A stretch of DNA of 64,000 nucleotides from SFEL01 sp045603585 (GTDB lineage: Bacteria > Bacillota > Clostridia > Christensenellales > CAG-138). Where the stretch lies: NCBI GenBank assembly GCA_045603585.1, contig JAZUMK010000005.1, positions 1-64,000 on the forward strand. Direction: 5' to 3'. The translations under genes were made by a program, and so were the position numbers. The notes under the pieces were generated by a model, which was not told the origin of the DNA, made no database searches, and worked only from the letters and a program-made list of their open reading frames with translations. Positions within the stretch are counted from its first letter, which is position 1. Each line of letters starts with the position of its first letter. Below, in pieces: positions 16,957 through 25,585 of the stretch.

Positions 16957-17116
16957 TTAATAAACAAGTATCAAATTACGCTCGAAGCATTATGTCAACT
17001 TTTGCCGGACACTTTTCATTTTCTGTTTGACCAGTGCACGAAAGCCGCAGGATAATCACCCGGTTCACCGTGCCATTCCCAAATGATTTTATTTTATTGT
17101 ATTGGAGGTAATAACT
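16957..17116 (+). other. Untranslated leader of the dehydrogenase operon
   Basis: About 155 bases between the predicted transcription start and the E1 alpha start codon. I see a small inverted repeat around CACCCGGTTCACCGTG and no open frame with a ribosome site. No known riboswitch was recognised. Confidence 0.4.
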
Positions 17117-18091
17117 TTGTCACAAGAGAGATCCCTCAACAATCAACAGTATCTTGAATTGCTGGAGAAGATGTATCTGAGCCGCTATTTTGAAGAGCGG
17201 GTACAATGGATGTTCACCCAAGGTCTTGTACACGGCACCACCCATCTTGGCATAGGCGAAGAAGCCACCGCTGCCGGTTCCATCTATGCCCTCAAAAAGC
17301 AGGACTATCTCTTCGGCACCCACAGAGGCCACAACCAGGCTATCTGCAAGGGTATCGACCTTAACTGTATGATGGCAGAAATTCTTGCAAAGTCTACCGG
17401 CGTTTGCAAGGGAAAGGGCGGCTCCATGCATATTGCAGACCCCGAAATCAACTACTTCGGCGCAGGCGGCGTTCTGGGCACCAGCGCAACACTGGCCTGC
17501 GGCGCAGGACTTTCCATCAAGAAGAAGGGTGAGAAGGACCGCATCTCCGTGGTATTTTACGGCGACGGCTCCAGCAACCAGGGTTCCATCTTTGAATCCC
17601 TCAACCTTGCAGCCGTTTGGAACCTACCCGTTCTTTTCGTTTGCACCAACAATACTTACGGTATGTCCACCCATATCACCAAGGTTATGAAGGATACCGA
17701 CATCAGCAAGCGCGCTTACCCCTTCGGCATCCCTGCCAAGACCGTGGACGGCAACAATGTTCTGGAAGTATATGAGGCCATTAAGGAAGCTCGCGAATAC
17801 ATCGCAGCAGGCAACGGACCCATGCTCATCGTTGAAAAGACCTACCGCACCTGCGGTCACTCCAAGAGCGACGGCAATCTGTACCGCACCAAGGAAGAGA
17901 TCGCCGAGTGGAAAGAAAAGTGCCCCATCAAGCGCTTCAGGGAATACCTCATTGGCACCGGCGACTTCACCGAGGAACAGCTGGACAAGGTATCCACAGA
18001 CGCAATGGCTCGCATCGACGCAGCCGTAGAGTTTGCAAAGAACTCTCCCGAGCCCGCTCTGGAAGATGCACTTGAAGATGTTTATGCTTAA
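17117..18091 (+). CDS. 2-oxoacid/acetoin dehydrogenase E1 component, alpha subunit
   Basis: A thiamine-diphosphate-dependent E1 alpha subunit (324 residues) that decarboxylates a 2-oxoacid, or cleaves acetoin, and passes the acyl group to E2. The family motifs are GTTHLGIGEEAT (~39-50), FGTHRGHNQAI, KGKGGSMHIAD, FYGDGSSNQGSIFES (TPP-binding GDG-N) and TYRTCGHSKSD. I chose TTG at 17117 because GGAGG lies 8 bases upstream; an earlier in-frame TTG at 17102 overlaps that site. First gene of an E1a-E1b-E2-E3 operon. Pyruvate and acetoin versions cannot be separated by eye. Confidence 0.9.
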   Translation: MSQERSLNNQQYLELLEKMYLSRYFEERVQWMFTQGLVHGTTHLGIGEEATAAGSIYALKKQDYLFGTHRGHNQAICKGIDLNCMMAEILAKSTGVCKGKGGSMHIADPEINYFGAGGVLGTSATLACGAGLSIKKKGEKDRISVVFYGDGSSNQGSIFESLNLAAVWNLPVLFVCTNNTYGMSTHITKVMKDTDISKRAYPFGIPAKTVDGNNVLEVYEAIKEAREYIAAGNGPMLIVEKTYRTCGHSKSDGNLYRTKEEIAEWKEKCPIKRFREYLIGTGDFTEEQLDKVSTDAMARIDAAVEFAKNSPEPALEDALEDVYA

Positions 18092-18109
18092 TGCTTAAGG
18101 AGAAGAGAC

Positions 18110-19099
18110 ATGGCTGAAAATAAAATGAAAGAAATCACTTTTGCACAGGCTATAAATGAGGCCATCTCCGAGGAGATGCGCCGCGATGAAACCGTATTCA
18201 TGCTGGGCGAAGACATCGGCGTATACTGCGGTGCATTCGGTATGTCCAAGGGCATGATAGCCGAGTTTGGCCCCGAGCGCATCATGGATACTCCCATTTC
18301 CGAACCCGCCTTTGTTGGCGCTTCCGTTGGCGCTGCCATGACCGGCCTTCGTCCCATTGTTGAAATTATGTTCTCCGACTTCATGACCGTTTGCTTCGAT
18401 GCTCTGGTAAACCAGGCTCCCAAGCTTCGCTACATGTTTGGCGGCGGCGTAAAGGTCCCCATGGTTATGCGTACCGCTACCGGTGCAGGCACCGGTGCTG
18501 CAGCACAGCATTCCCAAAGTCTTGAAACCCTTCTTGCCCACATCCCCGGCCTGAAGGTAGTTGTACCCTCCACTCCCTATGACGCCAAGGGTCTGCTTAA
18601 GTCCGCTATCCGCGATGACAACCCGGTTATGTTCCTGGAACAGAAGACCCTTTACCGTACCAAGGGTATGGTTCCCGAAGAAGAGTATACCATTGATCTG
18701 GGTGTTGCCGATATCAAGCGCGAGGGCAAGGACTGCACCATCGTTACTTATGGCCGCATGGTACCCTTCTGCCTCCAGGCTGCCGAAGAGCTGGCCAAGG
18801 AAGGCATTGAGGTCGAGGTTGTGGACATCCGCACCCTGCTCCCCCTGGACAGCAAGACTATCATCGACTCCGTTATCAAGACCAAGCATGCTCTGGTTGT
18901 TCACGAGTCCGTTCAGTTTGCAGGTTTCGGCGGCGAGATCGCCGGCCAGATCGTAGACAGCGAAGCTTTCTATTATCTGGATGCTCCCGTACGCCGCCTT
19001 GGTGGAAAGAGTACCCCTGTTCCCTTCAACCCCAACCTTGAAAGAGACATGTTCCCCACCGTTCCCAAGATTGTTGCAGCCGTTAAGGACCTGCTGTAA
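18110..19099 (+). CDS. 2-oxoacid/acetoin dehydrogenase E1 component, beta subunit
   Basis: The 329-residue beta subunit pairs with the preceding alpha subunit to form the E1 heterotetramer. Motifs include FAQAINEAISEEMRRDE at the N-terminus, FMLGEDIGVYCGAFG, DTPISEPAFVGASVGAAM (the cofactor-contacting Glu region), ATGAGTGAAAQHSQSLE and VVDIRTLLPLDSKT. The gap to the alpha gene is 18 bases and holds an AAGGAG site. The length and domain order are normal. Confidence 0.92.
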   Translation: MAENKMKEITFAQAINEAISEEMRRDETVFMLGEDIGVYCGAFGMSKGMIAEFGPERIMDTPISEPAFVGASVGAAMTGLRPIVEIMFSDFMTVCFDALVNQAPKLRYMFGGGVKVPMVMRTATGAGTGAAAQHSQSLETLLAHIPGLKVVVPSTPYDAKGLLKSAIRDDNPVMFLEQKTLYRTKGMVPEEEYTIDLGVADIKREGKDCTIVTYGRMVPFCLQAAEELAKEGIEVEVVDIRTLLPLDSKTIIDSVIKTKHALVVHESVQFAGFGGEIAGQIVDSEAFYYLDAPVRRLGGKSTPVPFNPNLERDMFPTVPKIVAAVKDLL

Positions 19100-19110
19100 A
19101 GGAGGCATGC

Positions 19111-20439
19111 ATGACTGAAATTTATATGCCCAAAATGGGCATGGATATGAAAGAGGGCGTGCTTGTTCGCTGGCTTAAAAATGTAGGCGACAAGGTAGAA
19201 AAAGACGAGCCCATAATGGAGATAGAAACAGACAAGATAACCATGGAGTCTGAATCCCCCGTTTCTGGCTACATTCTTGCCCTGTATTCTCAGGCAGGCG
19301 ATGTAATACCTGTTCTTGAGACCATGGGTTACATAGGAGCCCAGGAGGAAAAGGCTCCTGCCGCCCCCGCAAAGAAGGGTGCAGCTGAAGAACCCGCAGC
19401 CGAGCAGGCTGCTCCCGCAGCCGAAGCTGCTGCCCCTGCAGCAGCAACTGTTGCCGCCGGCGCAATAAAAGCAACCCCCTATGCACGCGCCCTTGCTAAA
19501 GAGCGCAATATAGACCTTGCCGCCGTAACCCCCATGGGCAGGCACGGCGAAATAAAGGCTGCCGATGTTCTCAACACAAAGGCCGCATCCTCCGCCACTC
19601 TCCTTGCTCAGCGCATTGCAGATGACAAAGGCATCGACACATCCTCCCTGCAGGGCTCCGGCCTTGGCGGCAGGGTTACCAAGGCAGACGTTCTGGCCTC
19701 CGTTTCCGCTGCATCTCAGGCTGCCTGTGCCGACGATGACGGCGCTCTCGTTATCGAAAGCCGCAGGCCTCTCAACGGCATGAACAGGGTAATTGCCGAC
19801 CGCATGACCCTCAGCCATACCGAGGTTCCCAATGTTACCCAGTCCATGATGGTGGATGTGACCAAGCTGCTTGCTATGCGCGCCTCCATAAATTCCCGCA
19901 GGGAAAAGAAAATATCCGTAAACGACTTTATACTCAAGGCAACGGCGATTGCGCTGAAGGAATTCCCCGAAGCCCGCACAAAGTATGCCGGCAGCGAATT
20001 TATCGTGTATGCCAATGCCAACATAGGAATGGCTGTCAGCACCGGCGACGGCGAAGGTCTTCTGGTTCCCGTTATTCCCAATGCGGATAGGCTTACCCTC
20101 TCCCAGCTTTCCGAAAAGGCAAAGGATCTTGCCCTGCGCGCAAGGGATAATAAGCTTAAGCCCAGCGAATGTCAGGGCGGCACATTTACCGTATCCAATA
20201 TGGGTATGTTTGACGTGTATCACTTTACCCCTATCATCAATCAGCCCGAAGCAGGCATACTCGGTGTAGGCACTACCCGTGATGAGTTGTACTTCGCCGA
20301 AGACGGCAGCGTAAAAGCCAGAAAGATATGCATGCTCTGCCTTACCTTTGACCATCGCGTAATGAATGGCGTAGGTGCTGCAAAGTTCACCGCCCGCATT
20401 CGTGATCTCCTTGAGAATCCGGAGGATATTCTGGTATGA
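19111..20439 (+). CDS. Dihydrolipoamide acyltransferase (E2) with two subunit-binding domains
   Basis: The 442-residue core of the complex. Residues 1-80 are a lipoyl domain with the lipoylated Lys42 in ETDKITME. An Ala/Pro/Glu linker follows. There are then two tandem peripheral-subunit-binding domains: ~119-155 (ATPYARALAKERNIDLAAV ... IKAADVL) and ~157-196 (LLAQRIADDKGIDTSSLQ ... GRVTKADVL), where one is usual. The catalytic domain (~210-442) ends with DHRVMNGVGAAKF: the active His415 is present, but the family Asp of HxxxDG is Asn419. It overlaps the E3 gene by 4 bases (ATGA). Confidence 0.92.
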   Translation: MTEIYMPKMGMDMKEGVLVRWLKNVGDKVEKDEPIMEIETDKITMESESPVSGYILALYSQAGDVIPVLETMGYIGAQEEKAPAAPAKKGAAEEPAAEQAAPAAEAAAPAAATVAAGAIKATPYARALAKERNIDLAAVTPMGRHGEIKAADVLNTKAASSATLLAQRIADDKGIDTSSLQGSGLGGRVTKADVLASVSAASQAACADDDGALVIESRRPLNGMNRVIADRMTLSHTEVPNVTQSMMVDVTKLLAMRASINSRREKKISVNDFILKATAIALKEFPEARTKYAGSEFIVYANANIGMAVSTGDGEGLLVPVIPNADRLTLSQLSEKAKDLALRARDNKLKPSECQGGTFTVSNMGMFDVYHFTPIINQPEAGILGVGTTRDELYFAEDGSVKARKICMLCLTFDHRVMNGVGAAKFTARIRDLLENPEDILV

Positions 20440-21821
20440 AGTACGATGTAGCAGTCATAGGCGGCGGCCCTGCCGGGTATATTGCTGCCATAAGGGCGGC
20501 CCAGCTTGGCGGAAAAGTTCTTCTCTTTGAAAAAGACGTACTTGGCGGCACATGCCTCAACAGAGGATGCATCCCTACAAAAACTTACATCAAAACCGCC
20601 GAAGAGATGGAAGTTATCCGTAACGCATCCGCGCGCGGAATTATTAATGATGCTGCGGCTGCTGTGGATATGCCCAAGGTAGTGTCTTACAAAAACAAGG
20701 TGGTAAAGCAGCTCACCACAGGAGTTGGCAGTCTGCTCAAGTCCAATGACGTTACTGTAGTATACGGCGAAGCCCAGATGGCCACCGAAACCACCATACT
20801 TTGCGACGGCAAAACCTATGAAGCCGCCTCTACAATACTCTGCGGCGGCTCCAAGGCCTCCGTCATACCCATTCCCGGCGTAGAGAGCAAAAACGTATTG
20901 CTCAGCACCGAGATGCTTCAGCTTGACGTTCTGCCCAAGTCCCTTATAGTAATAGGCGGCGGTGTTATAGGCTGCGAAATGGCCGTGGCTTTCAACAGCT
21001 TTGGCAGTAAAGTTACCATAATTGAGGCGCTGGACAGAATCGCCGCCACTATGGATGGCGAAGTATCCGCTGCCATGCTCAAGTCCCTCAAAAAATCCGG
21101 CATTGACATTCATGTCAGCCAAAAGGTAGAGCGTATCGAGGATCTGCCCGACGGTCAGGTAGCCGTACACTTTGGTGACGGCCAATCCGTCACCGGCGAC
21201 AAGGTGCTGCTGTCTATCGGCCGTGTGTGCGAGCTGGAATGCCTTGGCTCTCTCAAGGACAGCATCAGGACAGAGCGCGGCAAGGTAGTTGTAGATGACC
21301 ATATGCGCACCAGCATCCCAAACATCTATGCCGCAGGCGATATCAACGGCAAGCTCATGCTGGCCCATACCGCCTTCGAGATGGGCAAAGTAGCCGCTGA
21401 AAACGCCATGGGCAAAAATGCGGTCTGCAATCTCAACGTGGTTCCCAGCATCATCTATACCATCCCCGAGGCTTCCTCCGTGGGCATCACCGAAGAAGAG
21501 GCCAAGAAGCGCTACGGCGCAGACAACATCGCTATAGGCAAATTCCCATTTGCGGCAAACGGACGCGCCCTTGCTTCCGGCGCCACGGAGGGATTTGTAA
21601 AGGTCATCGTGGAAAAGAAATACCACGAGCTGCTGGGAGTACATATATTCGGCGCTTCAGCTGCGGAAATGATCGCAGAAGCCGCCTCTCTTATGGCCAG
21701 CGAAGTACCTGCCGACATAGCAGCCAATATCATTCACCCCCATCCGTCGGTATCTGAGGCCTTTATGGAGGCCTGTGCCGATGCAATGGGCGAATGCATG
21801 CATCTTCCCAAGCGCAAATAA
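20436..21821 (+). CDS. lpdA: Dihydrolipoyl dehydrogenase (E3)
   Basis: A 461-residue flavoprotein that reoxidises the dihydrolipoyl group of E2 and forms NADH. It has the FAD-binding VAVIGGGPAGYIAAIRAAQ, the redox disulfide GGTCLNRGCIPTK (Cys40/Cys45), the NAD-binding IVIGGGVIGCEMAVAFNSFG, YAAGDINGKLMLAHTA, and the C-terminal active-site HPHPSVSEAF with the catalytic His-Glu pair region. It has no N-terminal lipoyl extension, unlike some clostridial E3 proteins. Its start overlaps the end of E2, so translation is coupled. Confidence 0.95.
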   Translation: MKYDVAVIGGGPAGYIAAIRAAQLGGKVLLFEKDVLGGTCLNRGCIPTKTYIKTAEEMEVIRNASARGIINDAAAAVDMPKVVSYKNKVVKQLTTGVGSLLKSNDVTVVYGEAQMATETTILCDGKTYEAASTILCGGSKASVIPIPGVESKNVLLSTEMLQLDVLPKSLIVIGGGVIGCEMAVAFNSFGSKVTIIEALDRIAATMDGEVSAAMLKSLKKSGIDIHVSQKVERIEDLPDGQVAVHFGDGQSVTGDKVLLSIGRVCELECLGSLKDSIRTERGKVVVDDHMRTSIPNIYAAGDINGKLMLAHTAFEMGKVAAENAMGKNAVCNLNVVPSIIYTIPEASSVGITEEEAKKRYGADNIAIGKFPFAANGRALASGATEGFVKVIVEKKYHELLGVHIFGASAAEMIAEAASLMASEVPADIAANIIHPHPSVSEAFMEACADAMGECMHLPKRK

Positions 21822-21841
21822 CATTCACTCTCTTCAAACGC

Positions 21842-21880
21842 AAAGCACCGCTTTCCCATTTTGGGGCAGCGGTGCTTTTT
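21842..21880 (+). terminator. Terminator of the dehydrogenase operon
   Basis: The stem AAGCACCGCT / AGCGGTGCTT is followed by TTTTT, shortly after the E3 stop. Confidence 0.85.
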
Positions 21881-21884
21881 CATA

Positions 21885-21922
21885 AAAACCGGGGCGCTGT
21901 TCAAAGAACGCGCCCCGGTTTT
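21885..21922 (-). terminator. Terminator of the M42 peptidase transcript
   Basis: A 13-bp perfect stem AAAACCGGGGCGC / GCGCCCCGGTTTT with T runs on both strands, directly after the minus-strand peptidase stop. Confidence 0.85.
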
Positions 21923-21937
21923 ATGTTTGTAGTTTTA

Positions 21938-23035
21938 TCAGATTTTGTAAAGGCTTACACTGCCGTCCCAGCTGTCTGCAAAGCCCTTGAGAAGCTCCAC
22001 CGTGCGCTCAAGGTCATCGAGGCACACTGTCTCCACAGGAGTGTGTGCATAACGGGTGGGAATAGATATGGCGGCTGTGGCAACGCCCTTATTGCCGCTT
22101 ATCTGAATATAAGCGGTCTCGGTAAGCAGGCCCCGGCCTACTTCCCTCTGGAAGGGAATGTCCTTGCTCCTGCATATCCCTTCGAGATACTGAACCAGCT
22201 TTTCGTTGGGCACGAGACCCGCGAGAGTGCCTCTGCCATGATAATTAAGATATGTGAAAGAAGGGCCTCCTCCAAGACGCACGTCATTGACGCCTGCAAG
22301 ATCCGGAGAATCACCCGCAGGGGAAATGTCAATACCAATCGCAATGTCGGGATCCGCTTTTCTGGCAGCGGGCATTATGCCTCGGATGTTGAACTCCTCC
22401 TGAACGCTTGCACATATGAAAAGCTCAAAGGGAAGCTTTTTGCCCTTAACATACTCCGCAAGGTCAATGAGTGCCAGGCATGCTATACGGTCATCCACGG
22501 ACTTGGTGGTAACAATATTGTTCTGCAGGCAGGTAAAATGGGGAGCAAAACTGACCACACAGCCAACATCTATATTGAGCTTGCGTACCTCCTCTTTGGA
22601 ACGGCAGCCTATGTCCAGAGCCATTTCGCTCAATTCAGGCATACGGCTCTTTTCCTCGGGCTTCATATAGTGATGAGACTTCGCTCCCATAACACCCGGG
22701 ATAAGCTCCCCGCTGTGGCTGCGCACATTGAACAGGGTTCCGGGGATAATATGGCTGTTTACCGCGCTTACCCTTTCCAGCAGCAGATAACCATCTTCCC
22801 TTACCCTCTTAACAATGAGTCCCACCTCGTCCATATGTGCAAAGATGAGCACCCGCTGTGCATCAGGCTTATCTGCGGGAAAATGAGCGGTAACGTTACC
22901 CAGCATATCCACAGTCACGTCATCTGTATGAGCCTTGAAAGCATCATACATATATTTTATAACCTTATCCTCGCGGGAAGATACGCCGTCTATGGCGCAT
23001 ATCTCCCTGAGTCTTTCCACGTAGCTTTTTGCCAT
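21938..23035 (-). CDS. M42-family metal-dependent aminopeptidase
   Basis: A 365-residue M42 (glutamyl aminopeptidase/endoglucanase-like) protein. Metal ligands and catalytic residues are visible in order: VLIFAHMDEVGLIV (His, Asp), the SVDDRIACLALIDL Asp, CASVQEEFNIRG (Glu-Glu), GIDISPAGD (Asp) and IPTRYAHTPVETV (His). I chose ATG 23035 (MAKSYVERL), which has CTGGAG upstream and sits 4 bases after the preceding stop; a longer frame overlaps that gene. It is read with the upstream ureidoglycolate lyase-like gene. Substrates are probably short peptides. Confidence 0.88.
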   Translation of the reverse strand: MAKSYVERLREICAIDGVSSREDKVIKYMYDAFKAHTDDVTVDMLGNVTAHFPADKPDAQRVLIFAHMDEVGLIVKRVREDGYLLLERVSAVNSHIIPGTLFNVRSHSGELIPGVMGAKSHHYMKPEEKSRMPELSEMALDIGCRSKEEVRKLNIDVGCVVSFAPHFTCLQNNIVTTKSVDDRIACLALIDLAEYVKGKKLPFELFICASVQEEFNIRGIMPAARKADPDIAIGIDISPAGDSPDLAGVNDVRLGGGPSFTYLNYHGRGTLAGLVPNEKLVQYLEGICRSKDIPFQREVGRGLLTETAYIQISGNKGVATAAISIPTRYAHTPVETVCLDDLERTVELLKGFADSWDGSVSLYKI

Positions 23036-23039
23036 AGGT

Positions 23040-23534
23040 TTAAAACTCCAGGGTAAACTTGTTTTCGTCGTCAAGATCTACGCCATAGAAGTCGTTCACA
23101 TAGGCACGCTCGGGCAGAATAACGAGGCAGTGCAGTTCCTTCTCCGTGCGGGGCAGGGGAAGCAGATGGAACACTCCGGGATAGAGAGTAACAATGGTAC
23201 CCTTGGGAACCAGGAAAGCCTGAGTCTGAGAAACATCGTACTGTCCGCCGTTTGCGGGGCTAACATGAACTATAGCGTCATCGTTTACGGGCATCATTCC
23301 TTCACAGCTGCGATTGTGATATTCTGCACCGGTAACGGTGAGGCCCTGTTCCTTAACTACCAGCGGAGAAAAACCCAAAGGCAAAGAGGATTCAGCATAG
23401 TAACGGGATGCATCCCTGTAGAAGGTATGAACATTGCTGCCAAGGCTGGGAGTAGAAGGATTGAGAACATCGACAAAGGTTCCAAAGGGGGCAAATGCTT
23501 CTGCGGTAAGCTTTTGAATTTTTACAGTTTTCAT
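23040..23534 (-). CDS. Ureidoglycolate lyase (AllA)-family cupin protein
   Basis: A 164-residue protein that begins with VKIQKLTAEAFAPFGTFVDV, the AllA-family N-terminus, and has the beta-barrel cupin pattern with EYHNRSCEGMMPVNDDAIVH and the PKGTIVTLYPGVFH segment. AllA releases urea from ureidoglycolate in allantoin breakdown, but no other allantoin gene is present, so the true substrate may differ. GAAAGGACAGC precedes the ATG. It forms a two-gene unit with the M42 peptidase. Confidence 0.7.
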   Translation of the reverse strand: MKTVKIQKLTAEAFAPFGTFVDVLNPSTPSLGSNVHTFYRDASRYYAESSLPLGFSPLVVKEQGLTVTGAEYHNRSCEGMMPVNDDAIVHVSPANGGQYDVSQTQAFLVPKGTIVTLYPGVFHLLPLPRTEKELHCLVILPERAYVNDFYGVDLDDENKFTLEF

Positions 23535-23719
23535 TTTATGCTGTCCTTTCGTGAATAAATGATGTACACTGTGTTCAGAGGGCGAATATGAAAGGTATAT
23601 ACGAACGGCCGCCCTTTCTTATTTCGATTATAAATCTGCTGTATTGATTGTGCAATAGCAACTTGCAGTCCTTATAAAAATTAGCAAATCCATAAAAAAA
23701 TCAGCCTTGGGAATTTGTC

Positions 23720-23748
23720 TTGACGTTTGTCATTAGTGGTAATATAAT
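23720..23748 (+). promoter_or_regulatory. Promoter of the sugar-catabolic operon with the shared dyad
   Basis: TTGACG, 17 bases and TATAAT form a strong SigA promoter. The -35 box is the start of TTGACGTTTGTCA (23720-23732), matching the dyads in front of the SorC regulator and the dehydrogenase operon. The rest of 23535-23830 is AT-rich with no gene seen. Confidence 0.72.
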
Positions 23749-23830
23749 TTAAATGTATGAATTGTTATAGTATTTGAAATTTTGTATTTATTCAGATTTT
23801 AACCTATAATATACATCCAGCGAGGATAGT

Positions 23831-25522
23831 ATGAATATGGAACAAACCAAGAAATATACCATTGGGTGTGATTACGGAACCCTTTCCATGCGTACAGTGA
23901 TAGTTGACGTCAGTAATGGCGATATCGCTGCCGAGTACACCTACAACTATCCTCACGGTGTCATCTCAGAGAGGCTGCCCGATTCAGATGTTGTCCTTAG
24001 CGGTCCCCATTGGGCGCTGCAGCATCCTGACGACTATATAAACGCCCTGCGCGAAGGCATTCCTTCCGCTTTAAATTCAGTCGGCGTTGATAAAGACAGC
24101 ATAATCGGTATAGCCGTGGATTTCACGACCTGCACCGTACTCCCAATGACAGAGGACGGCACCGTTCTTTGTCAACTGGAAGAATACCGCGAACGTCCCC
24201 ATGCATGGGTAAAACTCTGGAAAAACCACACCGCCAATACCGAGGCGGAAATGTTCACTCAGGTATGCGAGCGCACCGGCAGCACCGTGCTGGACGATTA
24301 CGGTTTCAGAGCCTCCAGCGAATGGTTCTTCCCCAAAGTTCTGGAAGTTCTCCGCAAAGACAAAGAAGTATATGACAAGGCCTGGACCTTCATCGAAGGC
24401 GGAGATTATATAGTTTATAAGCTTACAGGCAACATAAAGCGTTCAAGCTGTCTTGCTGCCGCAAAGGGATTGTATGATAATGGCGCACACCGCTATCCCC
24501 CAAAGGAATTTTTCCGGGAGCTGGATCCCGCTTTTGAAAATGTAGTTGAGGATAAACACCTTGGAAACATCATCCCCGTGGGAAGCCGGGCGGGCGAACT
24601 CACTGCCGAAATGGCAGACATGCTGGGGCTTAACGCCGGCACCAGCGTATGCGTTGCCCATGCGGATGCAGCTGTGGCTCTTATAGGAGCAGGCATAGTG
24701 CATACCAACGAGATTATTTTCGTTATGGGCACCTCCGCCTGCCAAATCGTTATGTCCGATACCAAAGAGCAGATACCCGGTATGTTTGGCGTATACAAGG
24801 ACGGAGTTCTTCCCGGCTGCTATACCTACGAAGCGGGTCAGGGTGCTGTCGGCGACATTTTTGACTGGTTTTGCAGAAATTATGTCCCCGCCTCTTACTA
24901 CGACGAAGCGGATAAGCTGGGGATTTCCATATACGCTCTGCTTTCTCAAAAGGCAGAAAACCTCAAGATAGGCGAAAGCGGCCTGCTGGCGCTGGACTGG
25001 ATGAACGGAAACCGTTGTATCCTGCAGGATTCCGACCTTACCGGGCTGATTATGGGCTACACCCTCAGGACAAAGCCCGAAGAAGTGTTCCGCGCACTGG
25101 TGGAAGCCACTGCATTCGGCGCAAAAATAATAATGGACGCTTTTGCCGAATACAACGTGCCCATCAACAATATATTCGCCTGCGGCGGACTGGCTCACAA
25201 GAATCCTTTCTTAATGCAGATATATGCTGATATTGTAAACAAAGACATTATTCTTACTGCCATGCCTCAGACCTCAGCTTTGTCCAGCGGCATATTCGCC
25301 GCAGTAGCGGCAGGCTGCGAGCGAGGCGGCTACGATGACTTTGAAACCGCCGTAGCCCATATGGTAAAGCCCCCCAAGCACGTGTATCGTCCCATTTCTG
25401 AGAACGTCAAGGCTTATCAGCCCCTGTTCGACATTTACAAGGACATGCACGATCTTATGGGCAGGGATCAGAACAGCCCACTTAAGCGGCTGAGGAACTA
25501 TCAAAAGCAGGTTCTTCAATGA
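23831..25522 (+). CDS. FGGY-family carbohydrate kinase, ribulokinase (AraB)-like
   Basis: A 563-residue FGGY kinase of the long, AraB-type subgroup. The N-terminal half has YTIGCDYGTLSMRTVIVDV and AVDFTTCTVLPM; the C-terminal half has the nucleotide-binding VMGTSACQIV, GQGAVGDIFDWF and NIFACGGLAHKNPFLMQIYADI. AraB-type enzymes phosphorylate C5 ketoses at O5; the substrate here is not known. GAGGAT precedes the ATG. It is the first gene of an eleven-gene catabolic operon and lies under the candidate SorC operator. A second FGGY kinase of another subgroup is encoded in the same operon. Confidence 0.87.
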   Translation: MNMEQTKKYTIGCDYGTLSMRTVIVDVSNGDIAAEYTYNYPHGVISERLPDSDVVLSGPHWALQHPDDYINALREGIPSALNSVGVDKDSIIGIAVDFTTCTVLPMTEDGTVLCQLEEYRERPHAWVKLWKNHTANTEAEMFTQVCERTGSTVLDDYGFRASSEWFFPKVLEVLRKDKEVYDKAWTFIEGGDYIVYKLTGNIKRSSCLAAAKGLYDNGAHRYPPKEFFRELDPAFENVVEDKHLGNIIPVGSRAGELTAEMADMLGLNAGTSVCVAHADAAVALIGAGIVHTNEIIFVMGTSACQIVMSDTKEQIPGMFGVYKDGVLPGCYTYEAGQGAVGDIFDWFCRNYVPASYYDEADKLGISIYALLSQKAENLKIGESGLLALDWMNGNRCILQDSDLTGLIMGYTLRTKPEEVFRALVEATAFGAKIIMDAFAEYNVPINNIFACGGLAHKNPFLMQIYADIVNKDIILTAMPQTSALSSGIFAAVAAGCERGGYDDFETAVAHMVKPPKHVYRPISENVKAYQPLFDIYKDMHDLMGRDQNSPLKRLRNYQKQVLQ

Positions 25523-25585
25523 TCCCCACTGACTTAGGTTATTGGCCAAAAGGCAAATAGCAAAAATATTCAAGGAGGAAATCCA

